Shown: positions 58,471-64,000 of the stretch, piece by piece | Layout of the letters: each line of letters opens with the position of its first letter | How positions within the stretch are numbered: the first letter of the stretch is position 1 | DNA from: an uncultured Acetatifactor sp. | GTDB lineage: Bacteria > Bacillota > Clostridia > Lachnospirales > Lachnospiraceae | Reading direction: 5' to 3' | Assembly: GCA_910586485.1 (NCBI GenBank) | Contig: CAJUIA010000003.1 | Location: 1-64,000, forward strand | DNA length: 64,000 nucleotides | Translations under genes and position numbers: made by a program | The notes under the pieces: model-generated | Databases searched by the model: none | The model's input: the letters and a program-made list of their open reading frames with translations, nothing else | Told to the model about the DNA's origin: nothing

Positions 58471-59316
58471 GTGCTTCGCAAGCTGTATCTGATCGGTCAG
58501 GACTTTTCTGCCCAGATGAAAAAACAGAATATCAGTGCCCATGCGGCAAGTATTGCTTTCTTTTTTTTCCTGTCCATAGTGCCCATGCTGATGGTTTTAA
58601 GCATGATGATTCCTTATACGCCGTTGACGGAGGAAAACCTTACGGAGTCTGTGGCGGATCTGATTCCTGATAAGGTGGAGCCGCTGGTGGAAAGCCTGAT
58701 TGCCGAGGTATATGATAAATCGGCAGGCAGCCTGTCCGTTGCAGTACTGGCTACGCTCTGGTCCGCTGCAAAGGGTGTGATGGCCCTGATGCACGGCTTG
58801 AATGCCGTAAACGGCGTGGAAGAAAAGAGGAATTATTTTGTGGTGCGGGGGGTTGCCTGTCTGTATACGGTAGTCATGCTGGTGGTGGTGATTTTGTCCC
58901 TGTTCCTTAATGTGTTTGGCAATCAGCTGGTGAATTTGGCGCTGCACAGGATCCCCCCGCTGCAGAAGCTGGCGGCGTTTGTCATGAATTTTCGCTTTTT
59001 GGTGGTCTGGGCAGTGCTGACGCTGCTCTTTGCGGCCATATATGCCTATGTGCCCAATGATAAGCTGAAATTTAAAGAGCAGATTCCGGGGGCTACTTTT
59101 GCAGCCGTAGTATGGAGTGTTTTTTCCTGGGGCTTTTCCATTTATGTGGATTACAGTAATTCTTATGGTATTTACGGCAGTCTGGCGATTATTATTATCA
59201 TACTGCTGTGGATGTATTTCTGCATGTATATCATCATGGTAGGTGCTTACCTGAATCGGTATTTCAGGCCTGTGAATCAGGTGCTGGCGAGGACAAAACG
59301 GCGAGAAAAGACTTGA
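58471..59316 (+). CDS. YihY/BrkB-family membrane protein
   Basis: An integral membrane protein of 281 residues with six predicted helices. Family marks are AAGSIAFFFFLSIVPML-like HAASIAFFFFLSIVPML near residue 26, and FKEQIPGATFAAVVWSVFSWGFSIY. An inter-helix ATLWSAAKGVMALMHGLNAV block is also typical. Once named for RNase BN, the family has no settled function. GTG 58471 follows the SpoIID gene by 12 bases with AGGAGAG upstream, so the two share a transcript. Confidence 0.88.
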   Translation: MLRKLYLIGQDFSAQMKKQNISAHAASIAFFFFLSIVPMLMVLSMMIPYTPLTEENLTESVADLIPDKVEPLVESLIAEVYDKSAGSLSVAVLATLWSAAKGVMALMHGLNAVNGVEEKRNYFVVRGVACLYTVVMLVVVILSLFLNVFGNQLVNLALHRIPPLQKLAAFVMNFRFLVVWAVLTLLFAAIYAYVPNDKLKFKEQIPGATFAAVVWSVFSWGFSIYVDYSNSYGIYGSLAIIIIILLWMYFCMYIIMVGAYLNRYFRPVNQVLARTKRREKT

Positions 59317-59341
59317 CATTTTCAGACAATGTGGTTAAACT
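59313..59341 (+). promoter_or_regulatory. promoter of the T-box-pheST unit
   Basis: TTGACA at 59313-59318, a 17-base spacer and TAAACT at 59336-59341. It overlaps the last codons of the upstream membrane protein gene. Confidence 0.7.
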
Positions 59342-59361
59342 TATCAATTAATAAAAGAACA

Positions 59362-59632
59362 AAAAGGCATTGATGGTGTACAGTAAGGATTTATTTTCCC
59401 GCAGAGAGGGGAAGCCGCTGGCTGAAAACTTCCCTGGGTCCAGATGAATTCCCCAATTTCCCACCGGAGCCGCCGGATGTGAATATGCGGGGCATTCCTG
59501 CAAAAGTAGCTTTGGCCGTGCAGCGCACGTTATGCGCAAAAGAAAGAGTCTCGCTTCATAAGCGGGGAACTTGGGTGGTACCGCGGAAATGATTTCGTCC
59601 CATGTGCAGTAATGTACATGGGACGAAATTGC
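59362..59632 (+). promoter_or_regulatory. T-box riboswitch upstream of pheST (tRNA-Phe)
   Basis: A leader that reads the charging state of a tRNA. The hallmark TGGGTGGTACCGCG stands at 59572-59585. An AGAGAGGGGAAG stem I start is at 59403-59414. A TTC triplet at 59449-59451 is a candidate phenylalanine specifier, fitting the pheST genes downstream. The terminator stem ATTTCGTCCCATGT (59592-59605) pairs with ACATGGGACGAAAT (59616-59629) and competes with the antiterminator. The T tract after the stem is short. Uncharged tRNA-Phe should favour read-through into pheS. Confidence 0.9.
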
Positions 59633-59689
59633 GTCTGCGGGAAATGAACAGAAGGATATAACAAGAATAAAGAATGGAGGAAATGCTCA

Positions 59690-60733
59690 ATGAGTGAAAA
59701 AAATGACAGATTTGCCGGTATCCGGCAGGAGATTCTGGACGGCATCAATAAGCGTGTCGAATCCAGGGCGGCGGCGTTCGAATTAAGAAAGCAGTTTCTG
59801 GATTCCAAAACCGGCAAGATCGGGCAGATGATGAAGGAAATGAAAAGCATCGCGCCGGAGGAACGGGCAAATTTTGGCAAGAGTGTAAACGAGCTGAAGG
59901 AATGGGCACAGCAGAAGTTTGCGGAGCTGGATGAGATGATGAAGGCAAAGGAGCTGCGCCTGCGTTACGAGCTGGAAAAGATAGATGTGACCATGCCTGC
60001 GGAAGACAGGGAGACAGGCAATCTTCATCCCGTTACCCAGATCCGTAATCAGCTCATGGACATCTTCGTAGGCATGGGCTTTGAGGTAGCCGAGACAAGG
60101 GAGATTGAAAAGGATTATTATAATTTTGAGGCCTTGAACATCCCTAAGGATCATCCGGCCAGGGATATGCAGGATACGTTTTATCTTTCGCCGGAGTTTC
60201 TGCTGGCTACCCAGACCAGCGCGGCGCAGATTCATACCATGGAGAAGAAAAAGCCGCCCATTAAGATCGTCGCTGCGCCGGGAAAGGTGTTCCGCTCGGA
60301 TGACGACGCTACCCATTCCCCCATGTTTCATCAAATGGAGGGGCTGGTGGTGGATAAGAAAATCACCCTCTGTGACTTAAAAGGGATGCTGGACCTGTTT
60401 GTGAAGAAAATCTTTGGGGAAGAGACGACAACAAGACTGCGTCCCTCTTATTTCCCTTTTACGGAGCCTTCCGTGGAGGTGGACGTGAGCTGCTATGCCT
60501 GCGGCGGCAAGGGCTGCAAGCTGTGCAAGGGAACGGGCTGGATCGAGCTTTTGGGCGCGGGTATTGTGAACAAAAAGGTCTTGGAAAACTGCGGTATCGA
60601 CTCGGAGCAGTACAGCGGCCTGGCCTTTGGTATCGGCCTGGATCGTACTGCCATGCTGAAATACGGTATAGGCAATGTGAAGCTTCTGTTCGAATCCGAT
60701 CTGCGGGTATTGCGCCAGATCAACGACAATTAG
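59690..60733 (+). CDS. pheS: phenylalanyl-tRNA synthetase alpha subunit
   Basis: Catalytic subunit of the heterotetrameric class II enzyme charging tRNA-Phe. Its 347 residues have an N-terminal coiled coil (residues 1-90, EEMMKAKELRLRYELEK-like helices), then HPVTQIRNQLMDIFVGMGFEV, the motif 2 region KVFRSDDDATHSPMFHQMEG and motif 3 AFGIGLDRTAMLKYGI. A CYACGGKGCKLCKGTGW stretch is usual for this family. GGAGGA precedes ATG 59690. It is controlled by the T-box leader. Confidence 0.96.
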   Translation: MSEKNDRFAGIRQEILDGINKRVESRAAAFELRKQFLDSKTGKIGQMMKEMKSIAPEERANFGKSVNELKEWAQQKFAELDEMMKAKELRLRYELEKIDVTMPAEDRETGNLHPVTQIRNQLMDIFVGMGFEVAETREIEKDYYNFEALNIPKDHPARDMQDTFYLSPEFLLATQTSAAQIHTMEKKKPPIKIVAAPGKVFRSDDDATHSPMFHQMEGLVVDKKITLCDLKGMLDLFVKKIFGEETTTRLRPSYFPFTEPSVEVDVSCYACGGKGCKLCKGTGWIELLGAGIVNKKVLENCGIDSEQYSGLAFGIGLDRTAMLKYGIGNVKLLFESDLRVLRQINDN

Positions 60734-60789
60734 AGTGTACTTAAATCAGAAAACGGTACACTGTAAAGAAGTGAAATAGGAGGGATAAT

Positions 60790-63210
60790 ATGTTAGTACC
60801 TTTGAGCTGGTTAAAGGATTATGTGGAGATAGATATTGCGCCGGAGGAACTGGAAAAAAAGCTGTTTTCCTGCGGCTTTGAGGTCGAAGAGCGGCATCAG
60901 GTCGGCGAGGCCGTCAGCAATGTGGTGGCAGGCCTGGTGGAGGAATGCGAGCCCATTCCGGAGACCCATCTGCATGTATGCAGGGTAAACGCCGGCGCTC
61001 ATGGCAGCTTTCAGGTCTGCTGCGGCGCGGATAACGTTAAGGCGGGAGGAAAGTTCCCGCTGGCGTTAACAGGCGCCACAGTGTTCATGACGGGGAAGGA
61101 CCACAAAACCGTGGAAGGAACCATGACAATTAAAAAAGGAAAGCTTCGGGGCTATGATTCCGAGGGAATGCTTTGCTCCGGCGTAGAGCTTGGCGTTACC
61201 GAAAATATGTATCCGGGTGCGGGCTATGACGGCCTGCTGGTGCTGCCTGATGACGCGGAGCCGGGAGCTGACGTGAAGCCCTTGCTGGGATTGGACGATT
61301 GGATTTTTGATGTGTCCATTACGGCCAACAGGCCTGACTGCCAGAGTATTCTGGGGCTTGCCAGGGAGGTGGCAGCGGTTTTGGACAAGGAGGTAAAGCT
61401 TCCTGCCATGGACTATACGGAGACGGAGGTAAAAAAGGAGGGCTTTTCTGTCACGGTTGACGCACCCGATCTCTGTCCCAGATATATCGGGCATTATGTG
61501 TATGATGTCAGGATCGGAGAATCACCGCTGTGGATGCGGCGCAGACTGGCGCTGGTGGGACAGGAGCCCATCTCCAATATCGTGGACATTACAAATTATG
61601 TTTCTCTGGAAATGGGCCAGCCAATGCACGCCTTTGACTGTAATGATCTGGAGGGCAATGCCATCCGAGTGCGGAGAGCGGCAGAGGGAGAGCAGATTGT
61701 CACCCTGGATTCCAAAGAATATACCTTAAATGCCAATAACCTTGTGATCTGCGACGGTGTAAAGCCGGTGGCCATTGCGGGTGTTATGGGCGGATTGAAT
61801 TCGGAGATCCGGGATACCACGGGGGATGTAATGTTTGAGTCCGCCAAATTCGTCAGGGATAATATCCGTAAGACCTCCAGGGCGTTGGGAAAGCGCACCG
61901 ACGCCAGTGCCAGATATGAAAAGGGTGTGGATGAATATGCTACTGTCCATGCTATGAAGCGGGCGCTGCATCTGATCGAAGAACTGGACTGCGGTAAGGT
62001 GTCCTGTACCCATGTGGATGTGAATACGGGGAATTCCGTGGAGCCTGCGGAAATGCGGGTCAGTGTGAAAAAGGTCAATGAGGTGCTGGGGATTCAGGTG
62101 CCGGATGAGGCAATTTTGCACATCATGAAAAATCTGCAGTTTTCACCGGTGATGAACGGAGACGAGCTGATCCTGCAGGTGCCGGCTTATAGAGAGGATA
62201 TGGAGACCTATCAGGATGTGGCGGAGGAGGTCATCCGTATGTACGGCTATGAGCATGTGATTCCTACATTCCTGTCGGAGGCAAAGGTCACCATGGGCGG
62301 CCAAAGCGTGGAGCAGAAAAAGGAATTGAAGTTAAAGCGGCTTCTGTGCAGTATCGGGGCCTACGAGTGCATTCATTATTCCTTTATTTCCCCCTCGGAT
62401 CTGGATATGCTGCGACTGCCGGAGGACGCTCCGGAGCGCAGGGCAATCCGCCTTTTGAATCCGATTAACGAAGAGCTGTCCCTGATGCGGACCACTCTGG
62501 CGGCATCCATGCTGAATGCCGTGGCCAGGAATCAGAAAAAAGGGAATCTTTCCGGAAGACTGTTCGAGGCAGGAAAGATATTTATTCCCGGTGAGCTGCC
62601 CTTAACGGAGTATCCGGACGAGCGGGATACGCTTTGTATCGGTATTTTCGGAGAGCAGGAGAGCTTCTTTACCTTAAAGGGGATGGCGGAGAAGCTGGCG
62701 GAAACCATGTTCGGGCATTTTTCCTACGAGCCCGCGGAAAGGCCGTTCCTCCATCCTTATCAGTCAGCGGATATTCTTTGCAGCGGAGAAAAGGTGGGGT
62801 ATCTTGGCAAGGTGGCATATGAAGTGGCGGAGAAGCTGGATCTTCGTACCGATGCGTACCTGCTGGAGCTGGATTTGAAAAGGCTGTCCGAGCTTTGCGA
62901 TAAGAAGGAGGTATTCATACCGCTTCCCAAATTCCCAGAGGAAAAGAGGGATCTGGCTCTTGTGATGGGTAAGGAGGTTACCTGCGGACAGGTGGAAGAT
63001 GCTATTCGGAAGGCCTGCTCCCATGTAGGGGACATAAAGCTGTTTGACGTGTATGAGGGCGGACAGATTCCGGAGAATAAGAAGAGTATGGCGTTTACCG
63101 TTGAGTTTCTCCCCGGAGAGGAAGCCTTTGAGGCGGACACGGTGGACGGTTATGTAAAGAAAATATTGAAGAATTTAAAATATCATCTGGACATTGAGTT
63201 AAGAAGCTGA
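60790..63210 (+). CDS. pheT: phenylalanyl-tRNA synthetase beta subunit
   Basis: The 806-residue partner of PheS, with editing and tRNA-binding roles. Domains in order: N-terminal start MLVPLSWLKDYVEID, an EMAP/tRNA-binding-like OB region (residues 40-150), the B3/B4 editing region, B5 (VKKVNEVLGIQVPDEAIL) and the C-terminal anticodon-binding FDX-ACB domain (PLPKFPEEKRDLALVMGKE). Length is normal. AGGAGGG precedes ATG 60790. Its TGA stop overlaps a tiny frame at 63210. Confidence 0.96.
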   Translation: MLVPLSWLKDYVEIDIAPEELEKKLFSCGFEVEERHQVGEAVSNVVAGLVEECEPIPETHLHVCRVNAGAHGSFQVCCGADNVKAGGKFPLALTGATVFMTGKDHKTVEGTMTIKKGKLRGYDSEGMLCSGVELGVTENMYPGAGYDGLLVLPDDAEPGADVKPLLGLDDWIFDVSITANRPDCQSILGLAREVAAVLDKEVKLPAMDYTETEVKKEGFSVTVDAPDLCPRYIGHYVYDVRIGESPLWMRRRLALVGQEPISNIVDITNYVSLEMGQPMHAFDCNDLEGNAIRVRRAAEGEQIVTLDSKEYTLNANNLVICDGVKPVAIAGVMGGLNSEIRDTTGDVMFESAKFVRDNIRKTSRALGKRTDASARYEKGVDEYATVHAMKRALHLIEELDCGKVSCTHVDVNTGNSVEPAEMRVSVKKVNEVLGIQVPDEAILHIMKNLQFSPVMNGDELILQVPAYREDMETYQDVAEEVIRMYGYEHVIPTFLSEAKVTMGGQSVEQKKELKLKRLLCSIGAYECIHYSFISPSDLDMLRLPEDAPERRAIRLLNPINEELSLMRTTLAASMLNAVARNQKKGNLSGRLFEAGKIFIPGELPLTEYPDERDTLCIGIFGEQESFFTLKGMAEKLAETMFGHFSYEPAERPFLHPYQSADILCSGEKVGYLGKVAYEVAEKLDLRTDAYLLELDLKRLSELCDKKEVFIPLPKFPEEKRDLALVMGKEVTCGQVEDAIRKACSHVGDIKLFDVYEGGQIPENKKSMAFTVEFLPGEEAFEADTVDGYVKKILKNLKYHLDIELRS

Positions 63211-63287
63211 TGATATTGCAGCTTTATGATCTGGAAGATCCGGAGGAAGAGACAAAAACAGAAATTGAAGGAGAGAGATTATGTTAA
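63210..63287 (+). CDS. possible 25-residue coupled small protein
   Basis: An ATG overlaps the pheT stop in TGATG and opens a 25-codon frame, MILQLYDLEDPEEETKTEIE and five more residues, ending at 63287 inside the next gene. The peptide is acidic with no known motif. Its overlap with both neighbours would allow translational coupling from pheT to the aminopeptidase. It may equally be chance; its own ribosome binding site would lie inside pheT and is weak. Confidence 0.25.
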   Translation: MILQLYDLEDPEEETKTEIEGERLC

Positions 63288-64000
63288 AGAAATGTGCATG
63301 GGAAAATTATGACGGAAAGCAGGAAAAGAAGCTGGAAAAGCTGTGTAAGGAGTACAGGGAGTTTCTGGACAGCGGTAAGACGGAGCGGGAGTGCATTGAC
63401 ACCATTGTAAATACCATTGAGGCCCAGGGCTATCAGGAGCTGGAGAGCCTGATGAAGCAGGGCGGTACGGTGAGCAGGGGGGCAAAGGTTTACAGTGTAT
63501 GGATGAACAAATCCATCGTGATGTTTCAGATTGGCAAAAAGCCCATGGCGGAAGGACTGAATATCCTGGGCGCTCATATTGACAGCCCCAGGCTGGATGT
63601 GAAGCAGAATCCTTTGTTTGAGGATATAGATAATACCTTTGCTTATCTGGATACGCATTATTACGGCGGGGTGAAAAAGTATCAGTGGGTGACGCTGCCC
63701 CTTGCCCTTCACGGCGTGGTGGTAAAAAAGGACGGCACCACCGTGGAGCTGAACATCGGTGAAAACGAGGATGATCCGGTATTTTTCATCTCCGATCTGT
63801 TGATTCATCTGGCGGGAGAGCAGCTGGAAAAGAAAGCGGCAAAGGTGATCGAGGGCGAAGCGCTGGATCTGATTGTGGGCTCCCGGCCGATTATCCTCGG
63901 CAAGGAGGAAAAGGAGACCGACGAGGGAAAGAAAAAGGCAAAGCATCTTGTAAAGTCCGGCGTGCTGGATATTTTAAAAAAGACTTATGCCATCGAAGAG
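63281..64000 (+). CDS. M18-family aminopeptidase, cut by the window end
   Basis: The first 240 codons of a zinc aminopeptidase of the M18 (aspartyl/aminopeptidase I) family; no stop occurs before the window ends. The metal-binding block LGAHIDSPRLDVKQNPL is clear near residue 100, and the preceding VYSVWMNKSIVMFQIGKKP and TFAYLDTHYYGGVKKYQW segments fit the family. It probably removes N-terminal residues from peptides in the cytoplasm. ATG 63281 has GGAGAGAG upstream, 70 bases after pheT. Confidence 0.9.
   Translation, partial: MLKKCAWENYDGKQEKKLEKLCKEYREFLDSGKTERECIDTIVNTIEAQGYQELESLMKQGGTVSRGAKVYSVWMNKSIVMFQIGKKPMAEGLNILGAHIDSPRLDVKQNPLFEDIDNTFAYLDTHYYGGVKKYQWVTLPLALHGVVVKKDGTTVELNIGENEDDPVFFISDLLIHLAGEQLEKKAAKVIEGEALDLIVGSRPIILGKEEKETDEGKKKAKHLVKSGVLDILKKTYAIEE

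Overview
The window looks like a chromosomal segment of an anaerobic, low-to-middle GC Gram-positive bacterium of the class Clostridia, most likely a Lachnospiraceae member. Reasons: an Rnf complex in the clostridial order C-D-G-E-A-B; a sodium-pumping biotin decarboxylase operon; ATP-dependent PEP carboxykinase; an ispH gene overlapping a ribosomal S1-domain gene; a T-box leader before pheST; a 6S RNA candidate; many lipoproteins and D,D-carboxypeptidases; and strong AGGAGG-type ribosome binding sites. No transposase, prophage, CRISPR array, tRNA or rRNA gene is visible. The taxonomic call is inference from gene content.

Layout. 0-10.5 kb: the tail of a recO gene with a broken frame, a lipoprotein, glycyl-tRNA synthetase, a giant J-like/TPR protein with its HscC-type Hsp70, a divergent alanyl-tRNA synthetase and rpsU. 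10.6-15.8 kb: two D,D-carboxypeptidases around a membrane-anchored phosphoesterase and the scpA-scpB condensin genes. 15.8-21.3 kb: a five-gene biotin-dependent decarboxylase/transcarboxylase operon carrying two different carboxyltransferase subunits. 21.5-29.2 kb: a wall-associated transglutaminase-like protein, then a variant of the dlt D-alanylation system (racemase, adenylating enzyme, carrier protein, MBOAT, SGNH-like protein, lipoprotein). 29.2-36.1 kb: a palindromic repeat element, an apparently self-regulated TetR gene, an RpiR-type regulator, a BaiN-type flavoprotein, then cmk-ispH-S1 with overlapping reading frames and an orphan cheR. 36.2-43 kb: an RNase H-like gene on the minus strand, a palindrome-rich intergenic array, and the Rnf operon with a structured RNA-like segment between rnfA and rnfB. 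43-48.9 kb: GH25 lysozyme, an AP2/HNH-derived protein on the minus strand, a second copy of the palindromic element with a 13-bp tandem array, a SleB-type wall hydrolase, and an XpaC-TelA pair. 48.9-54.9 kb: thrC, pckA, deoC and an M24 aminopeptidase. 54.9-64 kb: a minus-strand lipoprotein, the 6S RNA candidate, a SpoIID-domain protein, a YihY/BrkB membrane protein, the T-box-pheS-pheT unit and the start of an M18 aminopeptidase cut by the window edge.

How it fits together. The energy genes (Rnf, the decarboxylase operon, pckA) point to a fermenter that couples ferredoxin oxidation and decarboxylation to ion gradients. Much of the rest is envelope building and translation housekeeping. The most unusual content is non-coding. 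One is a roughly 190-bp nested palindrome present twice in opposite orientation, whose stem arms differ between copies but still pair. Another is a short hairpin-plus-Shine-Dalgarno repeat placed directly at three, perhaps four, start codons. There are also several intergenic arrays of TTC-looped palindromes.
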